Assembly: GCA_963721065.1 (NCBI GenBank)
Contig: CAVRHO010000001.1
Coordinates: forward strand, 1,178,001 to 1,242,000
Length of the DNA: 64,000 bases
From: CAWBLP01 sp963721065
GTDB taxonomy: Bacteria; Pseudomonadota; Alphaproteobacteria; Acetobacterales; Acetobacteraceae
Reading direction: 5' to 3'
Shown here: one piece after another, positions 51,396 to 61,567 of the stretch
Layout: each line of letters starts with the position of its first letter
How positions within the stretch are numbered: position 1 is the first letter of the stretch
Notes under the pieces: model-generated
What the model was told of the DNA's origin: nothing
Databases searched by the model: none
Seen by the model: the letters and a program-made list of their open reading frames with translations, nothing else
Program-made: the position numbers and the translations under genes

Positions 51396-53030
51396 ATGGC
51401 TGGACCGGATAGTCCGAAAGAGTTGTCCTCGCGTGAGATTGCGCGCCTGCGTCAGGAGTTGGAACAGGCGCAGGTTGCGCTGGAAGACGCGCATGGCGAG
51501 ATCAGCGCCCTGTCGGCCGAACGCAACGAACTCGTGCGTGCGGTCGCCGGATACCGCGCTGCGCGCGAACACGCTGAGGCCGAGGTGCAGCGCGCACGCG
51601 AAAGAACGCTGAGCGCGCTTGCCGAAGCGGCGGACAAAGCGCGCAACGAGACGGGCGCGGAAGCCGAGGAATTGCGCATATCGCTGGAAGAAACGACGAC
51701 GCTGGCCGAGGAGCTGCAGGAGGCGAACGACGCGCTGCTCGCGGCGAACGCCGAGCTGGATCAGCGCGTCGTGCAGCGTACCAGTGCACTGGACTGCGTG
51801 AATGTCGAGCTTGCCGCGCTCAATGCGGACCTGCAGCGACGGGTCGAGCAGGAGGCGGCCGCACGCGCCGAGGCGCAGGCCGAGCTGTTCAAGCTGCAGA
51901 AGCTGGAGGCGGTCGGCCAACTGACCGGTGGCATCGCACACGATTTCAACAATCTGCTGACGGTGATCATCAGCGGCCTGCAGTTGCTGGGCCAGGTGAA
52001 GAATGAGGACCACCGGGCCCGTATTGTGCGGCGCACCGAGGAGGCTGCCTGGCGCGGCGCGCACCTGACGCAGCGTCTTCTGGCCTTCGCCCGGCGGCAG
52101 TCGCTGCGTCCCGAGCGGCTGGATGTGGTGCAGCACGTGGACAGCCTGCGCGAACTGATGGCGCACGGGCTGCGCGAGAACATCCGGGTGCATACCGATA
52201 TGGACCCGCGTGTCTGGCCGGTCGAGGTGGACGTTGCGGCGTTGGAACTGTCGCTGCTGAACCTGGCGGTGAATGCGCGTGACGCCATGCCGCAGGGCGG
52301 CCGGTTGACGCTGATCGCCCGCAACGTCGCGCTGGCGGGCCAACAGGCCGAGCGGCTGGAACTGTCCCCGGGCGACTACGTCGAGTTCGGCGTCGCCGAC
52401 ACCGGGACCGGCATGTCGAAGGAACTGCTGGACAAGGTGTTCGAGCCGTTCTTCACCACCAAGACCGATGGGAAGGGCACGGGCCTGGGCCTGGCGCAGG
52501 TGTATGGCTTCGTCAAGCAGTCCGGTGGTGCCACCTGGGTGGAGAGTGCGCCGAACCAGGGAACCACCGTGCGTCTCCTGTTGCCGCGTTCGCAGCGCCC
52601 GGCGCCGGAGCCGGCACCCGAACCTGCCCCGACAGCCGTGCTGCAGCGGCGCGACCGGCTGAACGTGCTGGTGGTGGAGGACGACGACAGCGTCGCGGCG
52701 ATCGTCCTGGATATGCTGACGCAGATGGGCCACAGCGGAACGCGGGTTGGCACGGTTGCCTCGGCACTGGCGGTGCTGACCGGGGCGGAGGCGGTGGACC
52801 TCGTGTTTTCCGACGTGCTGCTGCCGGGTGGCGGCAGTGGCCTGGACCTGGCGCAGGAGATGGCGCGGCGGCAGATCTGCGTGCCGATGATCATGACCAG
52901 CGGCTATGGCAGCGGCATGACGCAGCGTCTGGCCGCGGCCAGGCTGCCGTTTCTGCGCAAGCCATACCGGATCGATGCGCTGCGCCAGGCAATCGAGGAT
53001 GCGCTGCGGCAGGCCCCGGCCGCGGCGTAG
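51396..53030 (+). CDS. Hybrid histidine kinase with long coiled-coil N-terminus
   Basis: The 544-residue protein has no membrane helix or obvious sensor domain. Residues about 8-165 are heptad-rich coiled coil. HisKA follows with His182 in LTGGIAHDFNNLLTVI, then an ATPase domain with NLAVNARDAMPQGG, VADTGTGMS and GKGTGLGLAQVYGFVKQSGG. A Pro/Ala linker (APEPAPEPAPTA) precedes a receiver domain with acidic patch VVEDDDS, Asp473 in LVFSDVLLP and Lys in RKPYR. A soluble kinase, likely signalling with the divergent CheB-like protein. Confidence 0.92.
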   Translation: MAGPDSPKELSSREIARLRQELEQAQVALEDAHGEISALSAERNELVRAVAGYRAAREHAEAEVQRARERTLSALAEAADKARNETGAEAEELRISLEETTTLAEELQEANDALLAANAELDQRVVQRTSALDCVNVELAALNADLQRRVEQEAAARAEAQAELFKLQKLEAVGQLTGGIAHDFNNLLTVIISGLQLLGQVKNEDHRARIVRRTEEAAWRGAHLTQRLLAFARRQSLRPERLDVVQHVDSLRELMAHGLRENIRVHTDMDPRVWPVEVDVAALELSLLNLAVNARDAMPQGGRLTLIARNVALAGQQAERLELSPGDYVEFGVADTGTGMSKELLDKVFEPFFTTKTDGKGTGLGLAQVYGFVKQSGGATWVESAPNQGTTVRLLLPRSQRPAPEPAPEPAPTAVLQRRDRLNVLVVEDDDSVAAIVLDMLTQMGHSGTRVGTVASALAVLTGAEAVDLVFSDVLLPGGGSGLDLAQEMARRQICVPMIMTSGYGSGMTQRLAAARLPFLRKPYRIDALRQAIEDALRQAPAAA

Positions 53031-53343
53031 CGTGTGCTTCGGTGTGCCGGAGCGATGGCGCCGGTCGCGCGCGGGCACGGATCGGTGGCGGCAGAACGGA
53101 CCCATATAGGCCGGCATGGCGTCCGACCGACGCGTGTCCGCTCCGGGGCGTGACCTGGTCAGGCGTCCGGGTATGTCCTTCCTGGCCGGTCATCAGCCAG
53201 GTCGCGGCTGGCGGGCCGGTGCCATCCAAGGCCGCGTGGCGTCTTCCTCCGATTGGTCGCTCAACGCCATGGCGGGCGCAGACCGGTACACGGGCGCCGC
53301 CATCACGCGCGGGCGCGATTGTTGACGGCCCTGTGGGCGGGCA
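53031..53343. other. Intergenic region between convergent genes
   Basis: 313 bp without a recognised gene. GCCATGGCGGGCGCAGACC... near 53267 resembles the hairpin arms at 44799 but does not form a clear hairpin here. Confidence 0.3.
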
Positions 53344-54801
53344 TCATCTGCCTCTGGCTGTTCCCTGCTGATCGAGGGTGAAGAAGGGCGTCCCTTCCAG
53401 TTCCGGTTCGGCAAACGCCTCCAGCCCGGCGCGCACCGCCCGTATGTCCTCGCGGAAGAAGTGCGCCGCCATGCGCGACGCCAGGCGCTCGGCGCCCGCA
53501 TTGACGCCCGGGATGTCGGAGGCGACGGCGCCCAGGCTGGCGGTTGCGCCGTGGTTGAACAGGTGGATGCGGGTGAGCGGCGGGCAGGCGCCGGCGTGGC
53601 GTTCCTCCAGCTCGAAGCCGTCCCCGAGCCAGGGGAAGCGGCCGAGTTCCGGGCGGACCAGGTCGCGGGGCGGGGTGTAGCGGTCGGCCCACGTGGCGAT
53701 GGCGTCGGCGTGCGGCGCCAGCAACGGTTCGTGGTGCAGGTCGATGCGGAATCCGGTGCCGACGATCAGGAAATCCGCCTGGTCCTGGCGGTCCGGCAGG
53801 TCCAGCACCACCCCGCCGCCGGCCGGCCGTGCCGCCAGCACCGGTGTGGCGAGGTGGATGGCAAAGCCGGGCAGGGCGAGGGCGCGATGCACCGTCTCAT
53901 GCGGCGGCGGCGATTGCAGGTCGTGCATATACACCAGCATCTGCCACCGGTCGGCCGGGTCCAGCGCCGCCCAGGCGCCGAAGAAGCCGGGATTGGCCGA
54001 TCCGCGTCCCTTGTTGACCTGCGGCAGCTCGGCCCGGCGCACATACAGCGCGGCCTGTGCGGCGCCGGCCTCCAGCGCGGTGGCGGCGTTGTCCCAGGCC
54101 GAGGCGCCGCCGCCGAGCACGGCGATGCGGCGGCCGCGCAGGGCGGCGAAGTCGATCGGTTCGTTGGTGTGGGCGGCCAGGTCCGGCCACAGTGCGGGAT
54201 CGACACAGTCCGGCACGGCAAGGCCGCCCACGCCGTCGCGCCCGGTGGCCAGCACCACGCGCCGGGCGTGCAGCACCGCGCCGTCACCCAGGGTGACGCG
54301 CAGGCAGCCGGGCCGCGGATCCAGCCGCGTGACCGCGACCTGGTTGCGCACCGGCAGCGCCAGTACGTGCTTGAGCCAGGTGAGGTAGTCCTGCCAGTCC
54401 GCATTGGGGATCTTGTACAGCGCCTGCCAGCCCTCGGAGCCGTGCTGCGCCTCATACCAGGCGCGGAAGGTCAGCGAGGGGATGCCGGCGCAGGGGCCGG
54501 GGAGGTGCTTGGGGGAGCGCAGGGTGCCCATGCGCGCATACGTCATCCATGGGCCCTCCCGGCCTTCCGGGGCTCGGTCCAGCACCAGCAGGTTGCGGAT
54601 GCCCTTGTGCAGCAGGGCGGTGGCCGCGGCGATGCCGCACATCCCGGCGCCGACCACCAGCACGTCGAGCAGCGGCCGGCCGTCGGGGCCGGGCACTGTG
54701 GCCGGCCAGTTGCGCGGGGGAAGGCCGAGCAGGTCCAGGTCGCGCGCCACGGCTGCTTCGAGGGCGGAGAGGCTGGTCGCGGGTCGGGCGAGTGGGGGCA
54801 T
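53344..54801 (-). CDS. FAD/NAD(P)-dependent oxidoreductase (flavin-containing monooxygenase-like)
   Basis: The 485-residue protein has an FAD-binding Rossmann loop (VVGAGMCGIAAATAL) and a second, NAD(P)-binding loop (AVLGGGASAWDNA). It also has VLATGRDGVGG and LIVGTGFRIDL, with the C-terminal LFNHGATASLGAVASDIPG. This is the layout of flavin-containing monooxygenases and related NAD(P)-binding oxidoreductases. ATG 54801 is chosen because the upstream in-frame part is low-complexity. Substrate unknown. Confidence 0.85.
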   Translation of the reverse strand: MPPLARPATSLSALEAAVARDLDLLGLPPRNWPATVPGPDGRPLLDVLVVGAGMCGIAAATALLHKGIRNLLVLDRAPEGREGPWMTYARMGTLRSPKHLPGPCAGIPSLTFRAWYEAQHGSEGWQALYKIPNADWQDYLTWLKHVLALPVRNQVAVTRLDPRPGCLRVTLGDGAVLHARRVVLATGRDGVGGLAVPDCVDPALWPDLAAHTNEPIDFAALRGRRIAVLGGGASAWDNAATALEAGAAQAALYVRRAELPQVNKGRGSANPGFFGAWAALDPADRWQMLVYMHDLQSPPPHETVHRALALPGFAIHLATPVLAARPAGGGVVLDLPDRQDQADFLIVGTGFRIDLHHEPLLAPHADAIATWADRYTPPRDLVRPELGRFPWLGDGFELEERHAGACPPLTRIHLFNHGATASLGAVASDIPGVNAGAERLASRMAAHFFREDIRAVRAGLEAFAEPELEGTPFFTLDQQGTARGR

Positions 54802-55255
54802 GGTGGGGTGGGGCGTGGGCCGGGTTCGTGGTGTTGGGGATGCTATTCTGGCATGCGTTGCGGCGTAGGGCAGCCGCATGACCGCGCCATTCAACCGGGT
54901 TTTCTGGCGCGGGTACCTGACGGGGCGCAGGTGGTATGGAGAATGGGCGGCCCCCGGGCAACGTCCCGACGTCTGGCCCACCGATAAGATCGACCCATCG
55001 TAGCCAGTCGATAGCCGCCATGTCCCTGCACGGATTGTCGGCCATGCTCGCCGGCCGAGGAACGCTTCAGGGCGGTGCGGTCTTTGACTCCCGGGTTCTG
55101 GCTCCAGGGCACAGACGGTCCGGTTTGGTGCGCCACGGAATTAGCGTTTTGGTTAATTTGTCATTGCGTATACGATAATCATTCCGGGGTTGCGTGACCC
55201 GTCGGAATTGTTCCGCCCATGCGACCTCGAATACGGGTTTCAGGGGAGAAGCGAA
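54802..55255. promoter_or_regulatory. Intergenic region with a low-GC promoter-like patch
   Basis: The last 110 bases are AT-rich. TTGGTT (55149-55154) and TACGAT (55171-55176), 16 bases apart, form a possible promoter for the PEP-CTERM gene. GGGGAG precedes the start at 55256. The rest is plain. Confidence 0.3.
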
Positions 55256-55978
55256 ATGCGTTCCATGAAGGCGTGTTTGCCAGGTTTCGTCTCCGGCTGT
55301 GCTCTATGCACAGTGCCCGTTTCGCCGGCCGCGGCGACAACATCGACCACGCTGACGCCCGGCAACGGGGTCACTTTCGGTCAATTTACAGTAACCATCA
55401 CGGATTGGAATTCGGCTTACTATCCTCCCTATTGCGGTCTTGCGGAAATAAAGTCTTTGCCTACAAACGACGGAATCGTCATCACCGGTCCAAATGGAAA
55501 TCATGTAATAGACTGATCTGGTTAGGGCATTGAAGATCTTTCGGTAACGTTCACTGTAACCGCCTCTACGACGCCGGTAACGCGGGTCGGTGTCGCAGTT
55601 TCTGGCCTGGTACTGGTGATTGGTAGCGGGGCCACAAGCGTCGATGTCATCGCAGAAAATATGACATCGGTGGTGATCGGTCCTGCCTCTCTTTTGAACG
55701 GCAGGCCATCCGAAACGGTCAGTCTCTTTGGTGCCCCGTATTACGAAATAAGCCTTAAGACAAGCATGCAGGAGCACTCCGGGTCTATAAATTCTGTAAC
55801 GGAAACGTTCGATGTCACGCCGGTTCCAGAGCCAGGCAGCGCGAGCCTCCTCGGCCTCGTTGTTGCCCTTTTCGCGGCCGGTACTTGGCGACGTAAGCGA
55901 CCTTCATGGCCAGGAGCTGGTTTCGGAAGCTGCCGATCCGAGGCTCTCGGTCGATGCCGCGTAGCAAGCGGTCAGTAG
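55256..55978 (+). pseudogene. PEP-CTERM-anchored exported protein, disrupted by two in-frame stops
   Basis: The N-terminus has a signal peptide (VSGCALCTVPVSPAAA). The C-terminus has VPEPGSASLLGLVVALF followed by RRKR, the PEP-CTERM sorting signal recognised by exosortase. Both parts are in the same frame, but TGA at 55514-55516 and TAG at 55520-55522 lie between them, in VID-stop-SG-stop-GIEDLSVTF. The family tail also lacks the usual stop just after RRKR and runs 25 residues on. GC is clearly lower (near 50%) than the surroundings, a sign of foreign origin. No exosortase gene is in the window. Confidence 0.72.
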
Positions 55979-56155
55979 TCCGTAGTGTCCAAGGTGTCAC
56001 TGGTTCGGCCCCGTTACGGCGGGCGAGCACTCACCACGACGGGGTACGTGTTGTTCGAGGGCATGCACGGTGGTGCTGGGTATGATCGGTGACTCTCACC
56101 AGGAGGGACCGCGTTCGAATTCAGCACAGAGGAGCCAAATTTTCGCTGTGGGCTC

Positions 56156-57296
56156 TCAGCGCCGCGACGCCGGCCTGCCGCCGCGTCCCGACCGCTGCCG
56201 TGACGGCCGCGTCGACTGCTTTGGCTTCGCAGGCGGCGACTTGGCCGAGGAAGCGGGCGGCGCGGGCGGCGGTTCGGCCGCCGGCGGCGGTCCGGCCACC
56301 GGTGGCGGCTTGGCGGAAGACGGCGGCGGACTGCCTTCGGGCGGTGATGTGCGTGCGGTGGGCGTGGACGGGGCCGCCGCCTCCCGCCGCAGGCGATGTT
56401 CGCCCAGGAACAACAGGATAGGTGCCGCGATGAAGATCGAGGACGACGTTCCCACGACGATGCCGAACAGCATCACCCAGGCGAAGCCCGAAATCGAACT
56501 CGCCGCCGAACAGCGCCAGCGGCAGGCTGGCCAGGAACACGGTCACGGACGTGCCCAGGGTGCGGTTCAGTGTTTCGTTGATCGACAGGTCGATCAGGTC
56601 CCGCAGCGGCATCGTCTTGTATTTGCGCAAATTCTCGCGCACCCGGTCGTACACCACCACCTTGTCGTTGGTGGAATAGCCCAGGATGGTCAGGATCGCC
56701 GCGACCATCACCAGGTCGAAATCCAACCGGGTGATCACCAGGAAGCCGATCGCCTTGGTGATGTCCAATATCAGCGTCACCACCGCACCGACGGCGAACT
56801 GCCATTCGAAGCGGAACCAGATATAGACCAGGATCATCAGCAGGCTGATGCCCAGCGCCATCAGCCCGTGCCGGAACAGTTCGGCGCTGACCGAGGCGCC
56901 CACCGCATCGGCCCGCATGATGGTGATGCCCGGCACATGCTTTTCCAGGCTGGCGCGGACGTCGTTGATCTCGGTCTGGGTTTCCTTTTCGGACGGCTGC
57001 GCGCCCAGGCGGATCAGCACGTCGGACGGCGATCCGAAGCGCTGCACCCCCTGTGGCGGCACGTTCACGTCCGCCAGGGCCGCACGGATCTTCTCGAAAT
57101 TGGCGGGGCCCTGGGTTCGGGCCTCCATCACCACGCCGCCGGAGAAGTCGATTCCCAGGTGCAGCCCGGGATGGAAGAACAGGACGATCGAGGCAGTGGA
57201 CAGGATGGCTGATACGATCAGCCCCATGAACCGCCCCTTCATGAACTGAATGCGGGTGCCGTCCGGGACGATGCGCAGGCGAGGCTTGATGAACAT
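56156..57296 (-). CDS. secF: Protein translocase subunit SecF, frameshifted
   Basis: SecF with SecD helps drive protein export by the Sec channel using the proton gradient. The N-terminal membrane helix, GIDFSGGVVMEART, RADAVGASVSAEL and ATILTILGYSTNDKVVVYDR-like AILTILGYSTNDKVVVYDRV are clear. After LALFGGEFD the frame shifts. Removing one base in TTT (56491-56493 on the plus strand) gives SGFAWVMLFGIVVGTSSS, the normal last helices. A Pro/Ala/Ser-rich tail of about 75 residues follows, to a total of 379 residues. Uncorrected, the frame continues in unrelated sequence to 56121. As SecF is normally needed, a sequence error is likely. Confidence 0.92.
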
Positions 57297-57302
57297 GGGG
57301 CG

Positions 57303-58880
57303 TCAGACCGGCAGCAGCTTGGGGCGGTTGGCCTGGTACCAGCGCGAGACCAGCAGGCGCGTCAGCATCCAGGCGGTGAACAGCGACGTGGCGATGCCCA
57401 CGGTAATCGTTACGGCAAATCCCTTGACCGGGCCCGAGCCGAACACGAACAGCATCACGTGCGCCAGGAAGGCGGTGGCGTTGGAGTCGAAGATCGTGTT
57501 GTAGGCGCGCGAGAACCCGTGTTCCAGGGCCGACAGCGGTGGTCGGCCGTTGCGTTGCTCTTCCCGCACGCGTTCGTTGATCAGGATGTTGGCGTCCACC
57601 GCCATGCCCAGCGTCAGCAGGATGCCGGCCATGCCGGGCAGGGTCAGGGTGGCCTGCAGCAGCGACATGACGGCGAGCATCAGCACCAGGTTGACCAGCA
57701 GGCAGACATTCGCGAACCAGCCGAACAGGCCATAGAAAAAGGCCATGAAGGCGATCACCAGCACGAAGCCGACCGCCAGCGAGATGGCGCCGGCGCGGAT
57801 GCTGTCGGCGCCCAGTTCCGGCCCGACGGTGCGTTCCTCGACCACGGACAGGGGGGCGGGCAGGGCGCCGGCGCGCAGCAGCACCGCCAGGTCGTTGGCC
57901 GAGGAGGCGGTGAAGCTGCCGGATATCTGGCCGCGGCCGCCGGTGATGGGCTCACGGATCACCGGGGCGGAAATGACCTTGTTGTCCAGGACGATGGCGA
58001 ACCGGTGATTGACGTTGGCGCGGGTGATGTCCGCGAAGCGTCGTGCACCGACCGAGTTGAACTCGAAGTTCACCACCCATTCGCCGGTCTCGGGATTGGT
58101 GCCGGCGCGGGCGTTGGTCAGGTCGCCGCCGTCCACATCGACCCGCTTGCGCACCGCGATCTTCTGGTTCGGGTTGTTCTGCATCGGCAGGTATTCGTCG
58201 CCGGGCGGCGGCGGGCCGCCGGAGGCCGGGTTGGCCTGCTCGTCCACCAACTGGAACGTCATGTGCGCGGTCTTGCCCAGCAACTGCTTGATCCGGTCCG
58301 GATCGCTGACGCCGGGCAACTGGACGACGATGCGCTCATTGCCCTGGCGCGCGATCTGCGGATCCACCACGCCGGTCTCGTCGATGCGGCGGCGGACGAT
58401 CTCGATGGATTGCTGCACCGCGGCGCTGGCCCGCGCGTTCAGCGCCACCGTGGACAGGGTCAGGGTGATCGTCCCGTCCGGCTCCGTCGCGATGTCCATG
58501 TCCGGCGTGTTGCTTGGCCCCTCCGGCGTGATCAACGGCTTCAGGGCCGCGAGCGCCGCGTCATGCTGGGCCGGGTTTCGCAGGCGCAGCACCACGCGCT
58601 TCCGGTCCGGCTGCGCCTGGAGCGTCTGGTAGAAAATGGTGTGCGGCCGCAGCGCCTGGCGCACCGAATCCACCAGGTTGTTCAGGCGCTCCTTCACCAC
58701 GGCGTTCATGTCCACCTGCATCAGCAGGTAGGATCCACCGCGCAGGTCCAGCCCCAGGTGCACCGTGCGCCAGGGCAGCCAGGCGGCCGGCGCCGGGAAG
58801 ATGTTGGGGATACACAGGAACGCCCCCAGCAGGCAGATGCCGAGGATCACGGCGGTCTTGAGGCGGCTGAAATACATCAT
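57303..58880 (-). CDS. secD: Protein translocase subunit SecD
   Basis: The 525-residue protein has an N-terminal helix, then LGLDLRGGSYLLMQVDMNAV and a periplasmic P1 domain with IVVQLPGVSDPDRI. The membrane core carries GRGQISGSFTASSANDLAVLLRAGALP, TLPGMAGILLTLGMAVDANILINERVREE and NATAFLAHVMLFVFGSGPVKGFAVT. All family motifs are intact. It lies six bases upstream of secF in one operon. yajC, usually upstream, is absent; a glycosyltransferase gene precedes it on the same strand. Confidence 0.97.
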   Translation of the reverse strand: MMYFSRLKTAVILGICLLGAFLCIPNIFPAPAAWLPWRTVHLGLDLRGGSYLLMQVDMNAVVKERLNNLVDSVRQALRPHTIFYQTLQAQPDRKRVVLRLRNPAQHDAALAALKPLITPEGPSNTPDMDIATEPDGTITLTLSTVALNARASAAVQQSIEIVRRRIDETGVVDPQIARQGNERIVVQLPGVSDPDRIKQLLGKTAHMTFQLVDEQANPASGGPPPPGDEYLPMQNNPNQKIAVRKRVDVDGGDLTNARAGTNPETGEWVVNFEFNSVGARRFADITRANVNHRFAIVLDNKVISAPVIREPITGGRGQISGSFTASSANDLAVLLRAGALPAPLSVVEERTVGPELGADSIRAGAISLAVGFVLVIAFMAFFYGLFGWFANVCLLVNLVLMLAVMSLLQATLTLPGMAGILLTLGMAVDANILINERVREEQRNGRPPLSALEHGFSRAYNTIFDSNATAFLAHVMLFVFGSGPVKGFAVTITVGIATSLFTAWMLTRLLVSRWYQANRPKLLPV

Positions 58881-59015
58881 GGTCGGGTAGCGGCTCTCCG
58901 GACGAGCGAACGGGCGCCGCCCCTATGCGCTGTGGGGCGCGTCGATGTCCAGGGCGAAGCCGCTTCGGTGGCCGGTTCAGGCCCCCCTGACGCGGGAAAC
59001 GCGTGGCGGGCGACG

Positions 59016-61248
59016 TCAGGCCGCCAGGGCCGGGGCCACCTGCGCCAGGCCCAGCGCGCTGCGCAACGAATCCCGCAAGGCAGCCTCGCTGAACCGGGCG
59101 GTGGCGTAGCCGATCTGCGCCGCGCAACGCTCGGCCCACAGGGTGTCATCCGCCAGCAGCGTGCAGACAAACTCGGCGAAGGCCGTCGGGTCCTCCTGCA
59201 CGCACGCAACCTGCTCCAGGCCGGGCAGGCCCTGCGCGCCGACCGGGGTGGTGACCAGGGGCACACCCTCCCGCAACGCCTCCACCACCTTCAGCTTCAC
59301 GCCGGCGCCATAGCGCAGCGGTACCACCGCGACCCGCGCCTGGCGGTAGCAGTCGCGCAGCGTCGCGGCGTCCACGTCCGGCATCACCCGAACGGCCTCA
59401 CCCGCCAGCGCGCATACAGCGGGCGTGGGGTGCGAACCGACGATCGACAACCGCACGTTCTCGACCCTGGTGCGGATCAGCGGCAGCATTTCGGTGACGA
59501 ACCAGCGCGCGGCATCCTCATTCGGCGGATGTCCGAACCCGGCGACGAACAGGATCTCCCGGCAGGCCGGGGCAGGGCGCGGCGCCGCGAAGGTCGCAAA
59601 ACTATACGGCACGACGGCATGGGCGACGGCGTGTGGCTCGAGCGCGCGAACCGCGTCCGCCTCCGCCTGGGACAGATACAGCGAGGCATCGACCGCCCGC
59701 CAGATCGCCCGTTCCCGCTCCTCCATGCGGTCGGACTCAGCCAGACGGTGTGCATCCGCCGCGACCGTTGCCTCCATGCGCATCCGGCTGAAATGCAGGT
59801 CGTGACCGTAGTACACCACCCGCGCCCGGCTGTGCGCGCGCACAGTGTCCAGACACGCCTCCGCCATGTCGGGCCGGCTGAGTACCGACCAGGTCCAGTT
59901 CCGGCCCGTATTCCCGCAGCCAGGCGGGGAACGCGGGTACGCGCGGGCCGTGGAACACCTCGACCCCCATCTGCTGCAGCGCCTCGGTGTAGCCCGGCAC
60001 ATAGGCCAGGTTGGTGGGCCAGAACTTCACCAGCATGTCGGCATCCAGCAGCGTGCGGACCACGCCCAGGATGGCCTGCGACCCGGCGTCGCGGTCCGGC
60101 TCCGGCAGTTTGTGGTCCACCACCAGCGCCACACCGCGTCCGCGTCCGCGTTCACGCGCGCGCAGCACGTGCTGCGCGTCGGGATAGTGCGCCTGATCCA
60201 GCGTGGCCTTCCAGCGTCGCACGAATGTGCGGCGATTGACGGCCATCACCCCCATTGCGAGGTCGTGACCGTGCGAGATGCCCTCGAAATGCACCACCTG
60301 CGAACGCGGCTGGTACAGCGTCTTCAGCCCGTGCGCGCGCAGCCGGAAGCAAAGGTCGGTCTCCTCGAAGTAGGCGGGGGCGAATCGCGGATCGAAGCCG
60401 TCCATCCGAAGGAACACGTCGCACCGGACCATCAGCGAGGCGCCGGAACAGTAGTCCACTTCCCGCACGTAATTGTACTCCGGTCGATCGGGGTCATCCC
60501 GCCGGCCGTAGTTCCAGCCGGTCCCGTCGTCCCAGATGATAGCGCCTGCTTCCTGCAGCGTTCCGTCCGGATTCAGCAGCTTGGACCCGACCGCACCTAT
60601 ATCGGAATGTTCGTGGAACAGATCCAGCATGCTGTCCAGCCATCCCGGAAGCACCTGCGTGTCGTTGTTCAGGAACAACAACCACTCCCCGCGTGCCTGT
60701 CGGGCGGCCGCGTTGCAGGAGTGAAGGAAGCCGAGGTTCGTGGAATTGCGCATCAGGCGAATGCCTTGGACCTGGCGCAGGCAGTCCGTCTCCGGGCCGG
60801 GGAATGCGTCGTCCACAACGATGACCTCGATCGGCGCCGTGGGACGGTGCATCGCGATGGAGGCCAGGCACCGCAACGTGTAATCCACCTTGCCGTAGGT
60901 GGGCACGATCACCGACACGGCGGGCCGGTCGTCGGCGGGAAGCGACAGTGTCTCGGCGCGGACCTCTTTGATGACTTCCAGGCCGGCCGATGCGGGTGCG
61001 GCCTGGCGTATGCGACGGGCCTTCACCCATGCCCGGGCCTGGACGCCGAGCTGGAGGGTGCAGGTCCAGAATATCAGGAGAATCAGGCGGCGGAGCTGGG
61101 CACCGAGCCACGGCCAGCGGTCCCGGGTGGCGGCCGAGACGCGCAGAGCGCGCTGAAGCAGTGTGTCGCCGTAGCGCGCCGACCAGGACGTCATGCGCGA
61201 ACCGGGGAAAGCCGGGACCTTGCCCGGCCAGCGCTGGGAGTAGCTCAC
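59016..61248 (-). CDS. Two-domain glycosyltransferase (GT2 + GT4), frameshifted
   Basis: The composite is 743 residues. Residues about 1-110 include a hydrophobic segment. A GT2 domain follows with VSVIVPTYGKVDYTLRCLAS, VVDDAFPGPE, LLFLNNDTQVLPGW and DGFDPRFAPAYFEETDLCFR. A GT4-type glycosyltransferase comes next (VVYYGHDLHF, REILFVAGFGHPPNEDA, GAGVKLKVVEALREGVPLVTT). The two halves lie in different frames. Removing one base at 59885-59886 turns LVGTQPA into LVVLSRPDMAEA and joins them. GTG 61248 has GGAGG upstream. It likely builds surface polysaccharide, in step with the nearby acyltransferase. Confidence 0.83.
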
Positions 61249-61567
61249 GGGGTGCCTCCGGATTCCGCGCCCCGCCGGGTGTACTGACTTGCGTTTCAGC
61301 CGGGCGTCCGCATGTCGTACGGCAGAGAGATTAAGCGGGATTTAATGGCCGCGCCGTCTTCTCCCGGCGATGGTGCTTTTTTCCGCCCGGTGACCGGCCG
61401 GCGCCCGCGTTGACGCCTTCTGGACCGCCGCATAGCCTGCCATGCCGCAATGAGGCTGCCGTCGGCGCAGTCCCGGCCCCGCACGTTGCCCGTGGTGCAG
61501 CGGCCGCGGCGGTCTGGACCGCGGCCCGTGGCACGCCGGAATGCGCAACAAACGGGAGGGCCGTCCG

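Noticed and set aside
57459..60239. 926-residue open frame on the plus strand opposite secD and the glycosyltransferase
   Set aside because: It is antisense to well-supported genes, with His/Arg/Gln/Gly-rich composition typical of shadow frames in GC-rich DNA.
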